The position numbers and the translations under genes are program-made. DNA of 64,000 bases from positions 33,705 to 97,704 of the forward strand of contig NZ_JAQWCQ010000007.1 in NCBI RefSeq assembly GCF_028705895.1, given 5' to 3'. The DNA is from Massilibacteroides sp. Its GTDB lineage: Bacteria > Bacteroidota > Bacteroidia > Bacteroidales > Tannerellaceae. Under the pieces are notes generated by a model. It saw only the letters and a list, made by a program, of their open reading frames with translations, ran no database searches and had not been told where the DNA came from. Shown in pieces: positions 44,606 through 53,742 of the stretch (position 1 is its first letter; each line of letters begins with the position of its first letter).

Positions 44606-44613
44606 CAAAGGTA
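44606..44613 (-). promoter_or_regulatory. -7 box for rpmE2
   Basis: Minus-strand TACCTTTG, exact match, 62 nt before the ATG; flanked by GGCT/AGCC inverted bases. Confidence 0.6.
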
Positions 44614-44719
44614 GCCATTCAACATGAAGAAACAAAGAAAAGGATAGTATTTTTTCATTCATAATAGAGTTTTGTGTTATTTTAGTATGTTTAATAGCAT
44701 ATGGTATGTGCAATATTTA

Positions 44720-44727
44720 TATATTTG
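44720..44727 (+). promoter_or_regulatory. -7 box for fba
   Basis: TATATTTG, exact TAnnTTTG. It lies inside the longest open frame, so it supports the start at 44767 instead of 44701. Confidence 0.65.
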
Positions 44728-44766
44728 TACAAGTTTTTAATCAATAACGTAATAATACATATAACA

Positions 44767-45762
44767 ATGCTAAGTTACAAACAATTAGGCTTGGTGAACA
44801 CAAAAGAAATGTTCGCGAAAGCAGTTAAAGGCGGATATGCTATCCCTGCTTTTAACTTCAACAACATGGAACAGCTTCAGGCAATCATCCAGGCTGCTGC
44901 CGAAACTAATTCTCCGGTCATCCTTCAGGTTTCTAAAGGAGCACGCCAATATGCTAACCAGACTCTTCTTCGCTACATGGCAGAAGGAGCAGTTCAGTAT
45001 GCTAAAGAATTAGGTTGCAAAAATCCTCAGATCGTGCTTCACTTGGATCACGGTGATTCTTTTGAAACTTGCAAGAGCTGTATTGATATGGGATTTTCTT
45101 CTGTTATGATCGACGGTTCTCACCTTCCTTATGACGAAAACGTAGCTTTGACTAAGAAAGTTGTAGAATACGCTCATCAATTCGACGTTACCGTAGAAGG
45201 AGAATTAGGTATCCTTGCTGGTGTGGAAGATGAAGTATCAGCAGAACATCATACTTATACTAAACCGGAAGAAGTAGTTGACTTTGTGACTAAAACAGGT
45301 TGCGACTCTTTGGCTATCTCAATCGGTACTTCTCACGGAGCTAACAAGTTTACTCCGGAACAATGTACTCGTGACGCTAACGGTGTTTTAGTTCCTCCTC
45401 CATTGCGTTTTGACGTATTGGAAGGTTGTGAAAAAGAACTTCCGGGATTCCCAATCGTATTGCACGGTGCATCTTCAGTTCCTCAGGAAGAAGTTGCTAC
45501 GATCAACAAATACGGTGGCGCATTGAAAGATGCAATCGGTATTCCTGAAGAACAATTGCGTAAAGCTGCCGCTTCTGCTGTTTGTAAGATCAATATCGAC
45601 TCTGACAGCCGTTTAGCTATGACAGCTGCTATCCGCGAAACATTTGCTAACAAGCCTGCTGAGTTTGACCCACGTAAGTATTTAGGTCCGGCTCGCGACA
45701 ACATGAAGAAGTTGTACAAACACAAAATTGAAAACGTATTAGGTTCTGCTAACAAGCTATAA
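44767..45762 (+). CDS. fba: Class II fructose-bisphosphate aldolase
   Basis: 331 residues from ATG 44767, chosen because a promoter lies at 44720. It cleaves fructose-1,6-bisphosphate using zinc. FNNMEQLQAIIQAA is near 31-44. Catalytic Asp94 and zinc-binding His95 are in LHLDHGDS. VEGELG(I/L)LAGVEDEV and VLHGASSVP with further zinc ligands follow. A strong terminator ends the gene. Confidence 0.96.
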   Translation: MLSYKQLGLVNTKEMFAKAVKGGYAIPAFNFNNMEQLQAIIQAAAETNSPVILQVSKGARQYANQTLLRYMAEGAVQYAKELGCKNPQIVLHLDHGDSFETCKSCIDMGFSSVMIDGSHLPYDENVALTKKVVEYAHQFDVTVEGELGILAGVEDEVSAEHHTYTKPEEVVDFVTKTGCDSLAISIGTSHGANKFTPEQCTRDANGVLVPPPLRFDVLEGCEKELPGFPIVLHGASSVPQEEVATINKYGGALKDAIGIPEEQLRKAAASAVCKINIDSDSRLAMTAAIRETFANKPAEFDPRKYLGPARDNMKKLYKHKIENVLGSANKL

Positions 45763-45797
45763 GCCTACTCCACTTCTTTATGAAGTGATTAAATATA

Positions 45798-45837
45798 CAA
45801 AGGGTATCCGAAATCTATCGGATACCCTTTGTTTTTA
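45798..45837 (+). terminator. Terminator after fba
   Basis: AAAGGGTATCCG pairs perfectly with CGGATACCCTTT, followed by GTTTTTATT. Confidence 0.9.
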
Positions 45838-47052
45838 TTCTCTTATTGCATGGTCTTTGGGAAAATCCTGACCGCTCCAGGCCTTTTTCTGCGTCCAATC
45901 GGCAGCGGAATCTGTCCAGAAAGGATGATCGGCAGGAAGTCCAAGTGGTAAAAACGCTACGGATGTAAGATAGAGGCTACCGTTATTAGTATATGAGTCC
46001 GACACATTGGGTTGTTGTCCCACAAAACCAATCGTCAGGAAATCCTTTTCATTAAAATTTCCTTCATGATTAAACATTCGCTTCATGGCAGCAGTCATGG
46101 CAGCACGGACTTGACCGTTGGTTAACTCCTTAGGTAGTTGTTCTTTCCACGCTAATAAAGCAAGGGGTTGAAAGACGGCTAAACGATAGGGTATTGAACG
46201 TCCAAACGCGGGAAATGTTCCTTCGGGAGAAATAAAACGCTCCAGGATCTGTCCATATTTTTGCGTTCGTTTAAGAGCAATCTCATATCGTTCGGGGGTT
46301 ATCTTCTTTTTATCTAACATCACAGCAAGACATTCCAGGTACATCGGTTGTATGACATAGCTATTATAATAGTCAAACGCAAAATGAGGTCCATCGGAAT
46401 ACCAGCCATCACCGACATACCATTCTTCGATTTTACGTAAAGCAGAACTTATCCGGTAATTATCAGCATCAGCCCCTGCCTTCAGTAAAAAACATTCTAT
46501 TGTGGAAGAAAACAAAAGCCAGTTTGAATAAGGAGGATCCACACGTCTGAGCAATTTAAATTCTTCCATATAGCGCTGCTTGGTCTCTTTGTCTAAAGGA
46601 ATCCACAACTGATCGTAAGCGCGAAGAAAACTTTCTGCAATGAATGCCGCATCAACAAGAGGCTGTCCTTCTTTTCTCCAAAGCAAATAGTCAGGACTTG
46701 ATGGATCTACCGCATGGGCATAACTCTTCAGAGCCCATTCACGTAATTGTTTGCGCTGTTTCCCCTCCGGAGTATTATCATCAGGAAGGGATAACCAGGG
46801 AGCAAGACCGGTCATCAACCGTCCAAACGCTTCCATATAAGTCACCCGTATATCACGTCCATCCCAGGCAGGACTAACCTCTACCTTCATTTCTTTTTGT
46901 AATTTACCTTCGCTCATCAGGCTTAGTACCGGCGCGGACATACGATATAATAAATTGCTCCAATATACCCGGTCGTTCTCATTTGGTGCTTCCTTAGAAT
47001 ACAGGTAAGAGATTGGCAAAAGCAGAATTAGAATAAAAATTGATTTTTTCAT
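45835..47052 (-). CDS. DUF2264 domain protein, exported
   Basis: 405 residues with a signal peptide (FILILLLPISYLYS). The body shows an all-alpha barrel-like pattern with YMEAFGRLMTGLAPWLSLP, EGQPLVDAAFIAESFLRAYDQLW, SNWLLFSSTIECFLLKAG and DGWYSDGPHFAFDYYNSYV, which I recognise as DUF2264. Some relatives have been reported as glycosidases acting on uronic acids, so a carbohydrate role is plausible, but no PUL surrounds it. Confidence 0.82.
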   Translation of the reverse strand: MKKSIFILILLLPISYLYSKEAPNENDRVYWSNLLYRMSAPVLSLMSEGKLQKEMKVEVSPAWDGRDIRVTYMEAFGRLMTGLAPWLSLPDDNTPEGKQRKQLREWALKSYAHAVDPSSPDYLLWRKEGQPLVDAAFIAESFLRAYDQLWIPLDKETKQRYMEEFKLLRRVDPPYSNWLLFSSTIECFLLKAGADADNYRISSALRKIEEWYVGDGWYSDGPHFAFDYYNSYVIQPMYLECLAVMLDKKKITPERYEIALKRTQKYGQILERFISPEGTFPAFGRSIPYRLAVFQPLALLAWKEQLPKELTNGQVRAAMTAAMKRMFNHEGNFNEKDFLTIGFVGQQPNVSDSYTNNGSLYLTSVAFLPLGLPADHPFWTDSAADWTQKKAWSGQDFPKDHAIRE

Positions 47053-47077
47053 GGCAATTGTTTAACTATTAAAAAGG

Positions 47078-47085
47078 CAAAGGTA
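47078..47085 (-). promoter_or_regulatory. -7 box for the DUF2264 gene
   Basis: Minus-strand TACCTTTG, exact, 25 nt before the ATG. Confidence 0.6.
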
Positions 47086-47129
47086 TCATAAAGGAATAAA
47101 ACACAGGGGGAATTATGGTTCAAAAAGTG

Positions 47130-47137
47130 TAACTTTG
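47130..47137 (+). promoter_or_regulatory. -7 box for truA
   Basis: TAACTTTG, exact TAnnTTTG. It overlaps the TTG at 47135, so translation cannot begin there. Confidence 0.65.
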
Positions 47138-47161
47138 TACCGTTACAACAACTCATTGAAT

Positions 47162-47920
47162 GTGAATCGTTATTTTATTTATTTAGGATACAACGGGAAA
47201 CCTTTCTGCGGATGGCAGGTACAGCCAAACGGCATTACCGTGCAACAATGTATCGAGGAAGCTCTGACAACCTTGTTTCGCTGCCCGATACCCATTGTCG
47301 GAGCAGGAAGAACAGATGCAGGCGTACATGCCCGAATGATGATTGCACATTTCGACACGTCGGAAACGGTACAAGACCTTGCATTCCTTACTGAAAAGTT
47401 AAATCGTCTGTTACCAAAAGAAATTGCCGTACACAGGATTGTTCCTGTAATCGCTGATGCACATGCTCGTTTTGATGCGATCTCGCGCACCTATAATTAT
47501 TATATTACAACAGTAAAAGACCCTTTCAACTTCGACTTTTCTTATAAGGTTCATGGAGAATTAGACTTTAAAGCGATGAATGAAGCCTGCCGGGTTTTAT
47601 ATGATTACAAAGATTTTACAAGCTTCAGCAAACTACATACAGATGTCAAAACAAACAATTGTCATGTTATACATGCCGAATGGACACAAGAAGGCAATTT
47701 GTGGAAGTTTACAATACAGGCAGATCGTTTTCTCAGAAATATGGTACGGGCTATAGTGGGTACATTATTAGAAGTCGGACGGGGGAAAATGACAATCGAT
47801 GGGTTTCGTAACGTTATTGAGGCAAAAGATAGAAATAAAGCCGGAACATCAGTGCCGGGACAAGCATTGTTCCTGGTCAACGTTGAATATCCGGACAGAT
47901 TATTTAAGGTTGATAAATAA
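47162..47920 (+). CDS. truA: tRNA pseudouridine(38-40) synthase
   Basis: 252 residues from GTG 47162, giving the typical start [20 protein letters not shown] longer frame from TTG 47135 is excluded by the promoter, leaving TTG 47156 as the only alternative. It makes pseudouridine at tRNA positions 38-40. The nucleophile is Asp52 in [31 protein letters not shown] is the C-terminal signature. Followed after 6 bp by the DMT permease gene. Confidence 0.95.
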   Translation: MNRYFIYLGYNGKPFCGWQVQPNGITVQQCIEEALTTLFRCPIPIVGAGRTDAGVHARMMIAHFDTSETVQDLAFLTEKLNRLLPKEIAVHRIVPVIADAHARFDAISRTYNYYITTVKDPFNFDFSYKVHGELDFKAMNEACRVLYDYKDFTSFSKLHTDVKTNNCHVIHAEWTQEGNLWKFTIQADRFLRNMVRAIVGTLLEVGRGKMTIDGFRNVIEAKDRNKAGTSVPGQALFLVNVEYPDRLFKVDK

Positions 47921-47926
47921 GAATAT

Positions 47927-48823
47927 ATGTGGTTAGGTTTAGCGTTTATCTCGGCTTTCTTACTTGGATGTTATGAGGTAAACAAGAAATTATCGTTGGA
48001 TAACAATGCGGTTATCCCCGTTTTGTTCATTAATACATTAGTAAGCAGTCTGCTGTTTGTTCCCTTTATTTTTCTTTCATACTGCACTCCGGTTTTAGAC
48101 GGCACCTTGTTTTATGTACCGCATGTACCGTTTGAAACACACATGGCCGTATTACTGAAAGCCGTCATAGTTCTTTCCTCCTGGATATTCGGTTATTTCG
48201 CAGTAAAGCATCTTCCAATAACCATTACAGGCCCCATAAAAGCAACACAACCTGTAGTTACTCTCTTGGGCGCTATGCTTATTTTCGGAGAAAGATTGAA
48301 TATTTATCAATGGGTTGGGGTATTGCTATCAATAGCTTCCTTCTATCTTCTTTCTACTTCAGGAAGAAAAGAAGGCATCCGCTTTGGTAACAACAAATGG
48401 ATATTTTTCACCATACTATCCATACTATTGGGTGCGATCAGTGGTTTGTACGACAAACATCTGATGAAAAGTTTGGATGTTATGACTGTTCAGGTTTGGT
48501 TCAATGTTTACCAGTGTATTATCATGACCTTCATCCTCTTATTCTTATGGTATCCAAGACGTAAGAAAACCACGCCTTTTGTCTGGCATTGGAATATTAT
48601 TTTCATTTCTGTTTTCCTCGTGTTGGCAGACTGGATTTATTTCTATGCATTAAGCGATCCCGATTCTATGATCTCTATCGTAGCTATGATCAGGAGAAGC
48701 AATGTTTTAGTAACATTCCTTGCCGGCGCCTTATTCTTCAAAGAAAAAAACCTGAAGAGCAAAGCATTAGATCTATTTCTTGTTTTACTCGGTATGATAT
48801 TCCTTTATATCGGTTCAAGATAA
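47927..48823 (+). CDS. EamA/DMT family transporter
   Basis: 298 residues with about ten membrane helices in two homologous halves. The EamA signature is seen in KHLPITITGPIKATQPVVTLLGAMLIFGERLNIYQWVGVLLSIASFYLL and repeated near the C-terminus (RRSNVLVTFLAGALFFKEKNLKSKALDLFLVLLGMIFLY). Likely a metabolite exporter; substrate unknown. Cotranscribed with truA. Confidence 0.88.
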   Translation: MWLGLAFISAFLLGCYEVNKKLSLDNNAVIPVLFINTLVSSLLFVPFIFLSYCTPVLDGTLFYVPHVPFETHMAVLLKAVIVLSSWIFGYFAVKHLPITITGPIKATQPVVTLLGAMLIFGERLNIYQWVGVLLSIASFYLLSTSGRKEGIRFGNNKWIFFTILSILLGAISGLYDKHLMKSLDVMTVQVWFNVYQCIIMTFILLFLWYPRRKKTTPFVWHWNIIFISVFLVLADWIYFYALSDPDSMISIVAMIRRSNVLVTFLAGALFFKEKNLKSKALDLFLVLLGMIFLYIGSR

Positions 48824-48872
48824 GATAAAGGATTATTAAATGATAAAAAGGGAATAGTACCAACCTCTTTTC

Positions 48873-48880
48873 TATATTTG
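48873..48880 (+). promoter_or_regulatory. -7 box for the 63-residue gene
   Basis: TATATTTG, exact TAnnTTTG, 24 nt before the ATG at 48905. Confidence 0.65.
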
Positions 48881-48904
48881 TACTTTTAAATAAACAGCAA
48901 TAAT

Positions 48905-49096
48905 ATGAAAGACGATTTAATCAGATTGATTTCTTTCACGGAAGATGAATATAACAAGTTCAAGGATGTTGTGGAACAAACGCCTTTCGACACGTTCATC
49001 GATGAAATAGTACACATTGTAAAAGAAAACAGCGGAACGATTGAAGATGCTATAGAAATGGCAGAAAGTGAATTTGAAAGATTAGCTGTAATTTAA
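48905..49096 (+). CDS. Small acidic protein, function unknown
   Basis: 63 residues, rich in Asp/Glu, without signal peptide or membrane segment (ISFTEDEYNKFKDVVEQTP; FIDEIVHIVKENSG; AIEMAESEFERLAVI). The amphipathic helices suggest a small cytoplasmic helical protein. I do not recognise the family. A good -7 box upstream and an open frame without shadow overlap support it as a real gene. It precedes DUF3256 by 34 bp and may share its transcript. Confidence 0.72.
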   Translation: MKDDLIRLISFTEDEYNKFKDVVEQTPFDTFIDEIVHIVKENSGTIEDAIEMAESEFERLAVI

Positions 49097-49130
49097 ATCG
49101 TAAATTTATATGATCACAAAAATTGAAAAT

Positions 49131-49769
49131 ATGAAGCGTTATATCCTCCTTAGTATTCTCTTATTCTTCGTTTTTACGCCTTCGGTTAATGCTCAGAACA
49201 TGGCTACATTATTTTCGGGTATGCCGGACGAATATGTTCCTCATTTGGAAAGTGCCTGGAGAAAGGATTTAATTGACTTATATAATACAGGAAAGACAGC
49301 TTCTCTGAAAAACACAATGGAAGGAACATCTACCTTGCTGAAACTAACGGAAAACTATATGCTTCTTCAGTCAACAGAACGAAGTACAATCGAGATGAAA
49401 CTCCTTCCTCTTATCAATAATACAAATATCATTTGTGTAGTGACTACTGTAAATGCTCCCGTTGCCGATAGCAGAATAGCATTCTTCACTACTGAATGGA
49501 AACCTCTTGCCTCTGACGAATTGTTTACGCCCGTAACGGCTGACTGGTATTTAAAAGAAGATGTGGATAAAACAACGGATGCATACAAGGACATTATTTC
49601 CCGTTTAGATATAGAGTTGATACAATACAATCTGAATCCGGACAATCTGACTTTGACGGCAACTTATACGACACCTCTCTATTTAAATAAAGAGGATCGC
49701 GAAAAGCTTACCCCATATATAAAAGAAACTCCCAGATTATTCACCTGGGAGTCCTCACGTTTCAAGTAG
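49131..49769 (+). CDS. DUF3256 family exported protein
   Basis: 212 residues from ATG 49131, which begins the signal peptide (MKRYILLSILLFFVFTPSVNAQ); an ATG at 49110 is also in frame. TLFSGMPDEYVPHLESAWRKDLIDLYNTG and LKLTENYMLLQSTERSTIEMKLLP match what I know as DUF3256. Function unknown; periplasmic. The last codons contain a CTCCCAG/CTGGGAG hairpin (49729-49751) which may serve as terminator, because the next convergent gene ends only 6 bp away. Confidence 0.82.
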   Translation: MKRYILLSILLFFVFTPSVNAQNMATLFSGMPDEYVPHLESAWRKDLIDLYNTGKTASLKNTMEGTSTLLKLTENYMLLQSTERSTIEMKLLPLINNTNIICVVTTVNAPVADSRIAFFTTEWKPLASDELFTPVTADWYLKEDVDKTTDAYKDIISRLDIELIQYNLNPDNLTLTATYTTPLYLNKEDREKLTPYIKETPRLFTWESSRFK

Positions 49770-49775
49770 AAAAAA

Positions 49776-50600
49776 TTACTGTTTTACGATACTGCCACTA
49801 ATAGAGACTAATACTTCTATTTCTTGTTCTCCTTTTTCCAGTTCAAAAGCGTAAAACAAACCGTCAGGAGTTTCGTGTAGTTCAATATCATCTATCTCAT
49901 AGCCGGGATATTCCGCTTTAATGGCATTCAACACAACTGAAGGAACGTCACCCCTACGTACGTCCCATTCTGTACGCGTCCATTCACCCTCTACGGTAAA
50001 GTAAACATCTTTATAAACTCCTTCATGTAAGATATCTACCTCAATACCCAGTTTCTCTTTATCATATTCCAGAATCTTAGCTCCTTCATATTTTTCAGCA
50101 ATAAATTTATCAATAGACTCCGTTATCACTAATGGATAATGAGGTTGTCCGTTATTTTCAACCACTTCCTTGATCAATACCCCGTCTTCTGTGTAATACA
50201 AGTCCACTTCATTTTTGCCTTCTTCCACTTCAATGATGTAAATTGTTGCCGTATTATATCGTTCAATCATATCTACATCGTCAACACGCCAGGTTGCATA
50301 TTTAGTCGTGGCAAAATGATTCCGTATTAGCTCGGGCAATTCCGCAAATAAAATATCCGTTTCTGTCATCATCCATTCTCCCGAAGCATTAAACCAAGCC
50401 TCCTTTTCTTTACTGTTCTGAATAAACTCGGCAACTTTATACTCCTGCTTCTTTTCCCACGAAATTTTCTGAGCATCAGGATATTTTTTCTCTAAAGCAT
50501 TAACGATTATTTGATCTGGCATATAATCGTCATCATCACTACAACTAACAAGTACGATTGCGCTAAAGGCAAACAATAACATAAACAATTTTGCTTTCAT
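49776..50600 (-). CDS. PepSY-like domain surface lipoprotein
   Basis: 274 residues. The lipobox VLVSC is followed by SDDDD, the canonical Bacteroides surface-export signal. There are two or three PepSY-like (PF11396 type) modules with the pattern ALEKKYPDAQKISWEKK, YKVAEFIQN and KEAWFNASGEWMMTETD, repeated later as IKAEYPGYEIDDIELHE. Such domains are thought to bind or inhibit periplasmic partners. It lies 30 bp after the next PepSY-like gene in the same orientation, downstream of the two-component genes. Confidence 0.85.
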   Translation of the reverse strand: MKAKLFMLLFAFSAIVLVSCSDDDDYMPDQIIVNALEKKYPDAQKISWEKKQEYKVAEFIQNSKEKEAWFNASGEWMMTETDILFAELPELIRNHFATTKYATWRVDDVDMIERYNTATIYIIEVEEGKNEVDLYYTEDGVLIKEVVENNGQPHYPLVITESIDKFIAEKYEGAKILEYDKEKLGIEVDILHEGVYKDVYFTVEGEWTRTEWDVRRGDVPSVVLNAIKAEYPGYEIDDIELHETPDGLFYAFELEKGEQEIEVLVSISGSIVKQ

Positions 50601-50630
50601 AATAAATTCTTTTTTTAATGAACTAATGAA

Positions 50631-51074
50631 TTAATAATCGATTCTCCTAAAACGGCCTCCAAGATCAAAATCAAGTTCGATCCCATTATTTAATTTAACT
50701 TCATACTTTCTTCCATCTTTCTCTATAGCAACGATATAATTATCCGAGAAATTAGTTTTTACGTATTCGGCTATGGGGGATAAAACAATAGCAGGTGGCA
50801 CCGGCGTATTTTTTCGGCTCACTTCTTTCCATTCACCGGATTTAAAAAACTCCACTTCCGTACCATCCGTCAGTATTACATCATAATCTTTGATTCCGTA
50901 CCAGTTTTTTTCAATACTGATATGGGAGATCTTGACATCATTAAAATGAGCAGTCAGGAATTGTCTGCTAACTTGAGGAAGAGCATTCACATCTGTTGTA
51001 AACACCTTATTATCTGCATGGCTGATACCTGCAAAAAAGAAGATTCCTACTAATAAAAATAAATATTTACGCAT
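50631..51074 (-). CDS. PepSY-like periplasmic protein
   Basis: 147 residues from ATG 51074, which begins a signal peptide (MRKYLFLLVGIFFFAGISHA). A longer frame to 51212 lies inside the kinase gene and is rejected. Two PepSY-like modules are seen: VSRQFLTAHFNDVKISHISIEKNWYGIKDYDVILTDGTEVEFFKSGEW and IAEYVKTNFSDNYIVAIEKDG. Lies directly after the histidine kinase gene, whose activity it may modulate or whose output it may be. Confidence 0.83.
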   Translation of the reverse strand: MRKYLFLLVGIFFFAGISHADNKVFTTDVNALPQVSRQFLTAHFNDVKISHISIEKNWYGIKDYDVILTDGTEVEFFKSGEWKEVSRKNTPVPPAIVLSPIAEYVKTNFSDNYIVAIEKDGRKYEVKLNNGIELDFDLGGRFRRIDY

Positions 51075-51156
51075 AGCTGTTTTTAATTTATACAGCAAAT
51101 TAAGTACATGAATCGGGAAAGATTTGGGAATAATGAGGGGGAAAAGAAAAAAGTTA

Positions 51157-52431
51157 TTATTTTTTGAAAGACAAACGAAACTGATGCATATCTCCTGTAT
51201 ATTGATATGCAACTTCTATTTCATATAATAGAGCAATAGACTTAACAATGGCTAATCCTAAACCGGTTGATTCTAAAGAAGCACCCGCTTTATTAAATCG
51301 TCGGTACATATCGTTCTCTTCCAATCTGGCATTATGGCTCGTGTTTGAAATCGTTAATATATGAGACTCAATCTTTATAGAAACGTGCCCTCCATTATAA
51401 TTATGCACAAAAGCATTCTTCAAAAGATTTGAGACAAGAGTTCCGGCTAAGGAATCATTCATTTGACAGGAAAGTGTTCCCTCTTCATTAATATCAATTT
51501 GCAAACATCTTGTTTCATAAATAGCTGTAAACACTTCTAAGGAACGATGCACTATTTCATTAATATTCAAATCAGTCACTTCGGGATATTGTCGGTTTTC
51601 TATTCGGGAAAGCAGAAGCAGTGATTTATTGGTTCTTATCACGCCTCTTAATACATTATATATATCCCCTATTTCTGAGAGTTGTTCTTCCGTACATTCC
51701 GGATTTTCGCTAAGCAGTTCTAATTTATTGGTTGCTATCGCTAAGGGAGTTTGCAGTTCATGGGCGGCATTCTCCACAAATTGTTTTTGCTGGTTATAAA
51801 TTTCTCTATTCCGTTTTGCTGCTTCAAGCAGAGCTTTATTCAGTGTTACAAATTCGTCGACCTGTGTATTCATGACATAAGGTTCATCTTTTTTCCCGGG
51901 ATGCGTTTTCCGTAACCAATTCAACAAACCGTACAGGGGTGTAAAACTTTTCTTGAATACATAATGCGTTATTAATAAAATTCCGCACAAGAGCGTAACA
52001 TATAAGACAATAATACTCCAGAAGATTGTTTCGGTCATGTCTTCTTTTTCTAAAGTAGATGTCTCAATCTCCAATTCATAATATTTACCTGCAGCATCCA
52101 AAAAATAACATTTCAGGATTCGTACTGGCTCATATTCCATTTCTATATCTACATAAGTGAATGAATCATAGAAAAAATCCTCCGACAAGTTGGCTTGGTC
52201 AGCACTTACTTCTTTCATTCTATAGCGCGTCATTTCATCGGTATAAGTACGATCGAAATCCGGATCGGTCAAAGCTCTTCGGATAATTAATTCTTTATAA
52301 TTCTCCAATGTATCATTCGTTTCATCATCTATTTCATGCATGATCAGAATATAAAATACTGACGCCCAAACTAAAAGAATAAGGAGTAAGGGAATGGAAA
52401 GATTACGAATGGTATAATGGCTTAACTTCAT
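51157..52431 (-). CDS. Sensor histidine kinase
   Basis: 424 residues. Membrane helices near 10-32 and 136-158 flank a periplasmic sensor of about 100 residues (MHEIDDETNDTLENYKELII start). The HisKA domain has His224 in ENAAHELQTPLA. The ATPase has NSLL-type N box (TLVSNLLKNAFVHN) and ESTGLGLAIVKSI. The cognate regulator gene ends 3 bp upstream. Confidence 0.94.
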   Translation of the reverse strand: MKLSHYTIRNLSIPLLLILLVWASVFYILIMHEIDDETNDTLENYKELIIRRALTDPDFDRTYTDEMTRYRMKEVSADQANLSEDFFYDSFTYVDIEMEYEPVRILKCYFLDAAGKYYELEIETSTLEKEDMTETIFWSIIVLYVTLLCGILLITHYVFKKSFTPLYGLLNWLRKTHPGKKDEPYVMNTQVDEFVTLNKALLEAAKRNREIYNQQKQFVENAAHELQTPLAIATNKLELLSENPECTEEQLSEIGDIYNVLRGVIRTNKSLLLLSRIENRQYPEVTDLNINEIVHRSLEVFTAIYETRCLQIDINEEGTLSCQMNDSLAGTLVSNLLKNAFVHNYNGGHVSIKIESHILTISNTSHNARLEENDMYRRFNKAGASLESTGLGLAIVKSIALLYEIEVAYQYTGDMHQFRLSFKK

Positions 52432-52434
52432 ATG

Positions 52435-53115
52435 CTATTCTTCTACAACTAATTTATAACCGAACCCATAAACAGATTTTATTTCCGGTTTTGCCTCTGC
52501 CATTTTTAATTTTTTGCGTAAATTCTTCACCTGACTATAGATAAAATCAAAACTATCTGCCTGATCAATATAATCTCCCCATACAGATTCAACTAATGCT
52601 GTTTTCTCTATTACTCTCCCGGGATTCGTTACAAAATAATAAAGCAGATCAAATTCTTTTCTGTTCAGCGTCAACTCCTGACCGTTCACATACGCCATAT
52701 GTTTATCCGGATAGACAACAATATTATCCAATATAATATCTAATTCACCGTCTTGTTGTTTTCTTCTGATAACACTCTTTATTCTGGCATTGAGCTCTGC
52801 CAGATGAAATGGTTTTGTCAGATAATCATCCGCTCCCAAGTCTAATCCGGTAATCTTATCTTCAACAGAGTCTTTAGCCGATATAATGATTACGCTGTCT
52901 TTTTTCCTCTGTTTTTTCAACTCCTGCAATAAAGACAACCCGCTTCCACCCGGCAACATAATATCTAAGACAATGCAATCGTAATCATATTCACTGATTT
53001 TAGCTAATCCTTCGTCATAATTAGTCGCACTTTCTACTACGTAACGCTCTTTTTCCAACGAACGTACCATAACTTCCCGTAACGAGTCCGAATCTTCTAC
53101 TATAAGGATTTTCAT
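52435..53115 (-). CDS. OmpR/PhoB-family response regulator
   Basis: 226 residues from ATG 53115 (MKILIVEDSDSLREVM). Receiver with Asp51 in CIVLDIMLPGGSG and DDYLTKPFHLAEL. The winged-helix Trans_reg_C domain has LTLNRKEFDLLYYFVTNPGRVIEKTALVESVWGD and VKNLRKKL. A -7 box at 53149 fits this start; the longer frame to 53223 is rejected. Operon: regulator, kinase, two PepSY-like proteins. Confidence 0.95.
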   Translation of the reverse strand: MKILIVEDSDSLREVMVRSLEKERYVVESATNYDEGLAKISEYDYDCIVLDIMLPGGSGLSLLQELKKQRKKDSVIIISAKDSVEDKITGLDLGADDYLTKPFHLAELNARIKSVIRRKQQDGELDIILDNIVVYPDKHMAYVNGQELTLNRKEFDLLYYFVTNPGRVIEKTALVESVWGDYIDQADSFDFIYSQVKNLRKKLKMAEAKPEIKSVYGFGYKLVVEE

Positions 53116-53148
53116 ACGAATATCTTTTGACCGTTTCTTACAATTAAA

Positions 53149-53156
53149 CAAAAATA
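53149..53156 (-). promoter_or_regulatory. -7 box for the two-component operon
   Basis: Minus-strand TATTTTTG, exact TAnnTTTG, 33 nt before the regulator ATG. Confidence 0.6.
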
Positions 53157-53203
53157 AAGAAAGAATCTGACAAAATACTGGAATAAAGATGTTACGTTTT
53201 CTC

Positions 53204-53211
53204 TTACTTTG
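53204..53211 (+). promoter_or_regulatory. -7-like box for the ECF sigma operon
   Basis: TTACTTTG, one mismatch from TAnnTTTG, 18 nt before the sigma ATG. Confidence 0.45.
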
Positions 53212-53229
53212 TCGTCTCAACAATAGAGA

Positions 53230-53742
53230 ATGGAACTCGAGACGTTTAAAAAGAAGTTGTTGCCTCTGCGTAAAAAGATGATAAATGTGGCCTACCAGTT
53301 TATGCAGGATAAAGAAGATGCGGAGGACATAGTTCAGGAAACTTTCCTGAAGCTATGGACTATTCGTAACGATCTGGAACAATATAATAGTCTTGAGGCA
53401 TTGACGATTCAGATGGTAAAGAATAAATCCATTGACCGACTGAGAGCAAGAAGAACAGAACGAATTGGTGAAACAGAGAGTTTACTGGAGAGTAAAGAAC
53501 TCACACCGGAAAAGATACTGGAAGAACATGATGCCGTAGGGCAAATACGCAGGATCGTTGATGGATTACCGGAATTACAACAACTAATCATCCGGATGAA
53601 AGATATCGAGGGCTACGAAATTGCTGAAATTGCTGAAATTACAGGCACACAGATTGAGGCAGTTAGAGTAAATCTTTCCAGAGCAAGAAAAAGAGTAAGG
53701 GATTTATTTATGAAATTAAACAATGGAAGATATGAGAATTGA
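53230..53742 (+). CDS. ECF RNA polymerase sigma factor
   Basis: 170 residues. Region 2: INVAYQFMQDKEDAEDIVQETFLKLW. Region 4: LPELQQLIIRMKDIEGYEIAEIAEITGTQIEAVRVNLSRARKRVRDLF. It resembles housekeeping-type ECF factors linked to stress rather than FecI. It overlaps the next gene by 20 bp, and that gene has the length and membrane segment of an anti-sigma. Confidence 0.93.
   Translation: MELETFKKKLLPLRKKMINVAYQFMQDKEDAEDIVQETFLKLWTIRNDLEQYNSLEALTIQMVKNKSIDRLRARRTERIGETESLLESKELTPEKILEEHDAVGQIRRIVDGLPELQQLIIRMKDIEGYEIAEIAEITGTQIEAVRVNLSRARKRVRDLFMKLNNGRYEN

Noticed and set aside
51075..51212. N-terminal extension of the PepSY-like protein
   Set aside because: It overlaps the kinase 3' end and would bury the signal peptide.
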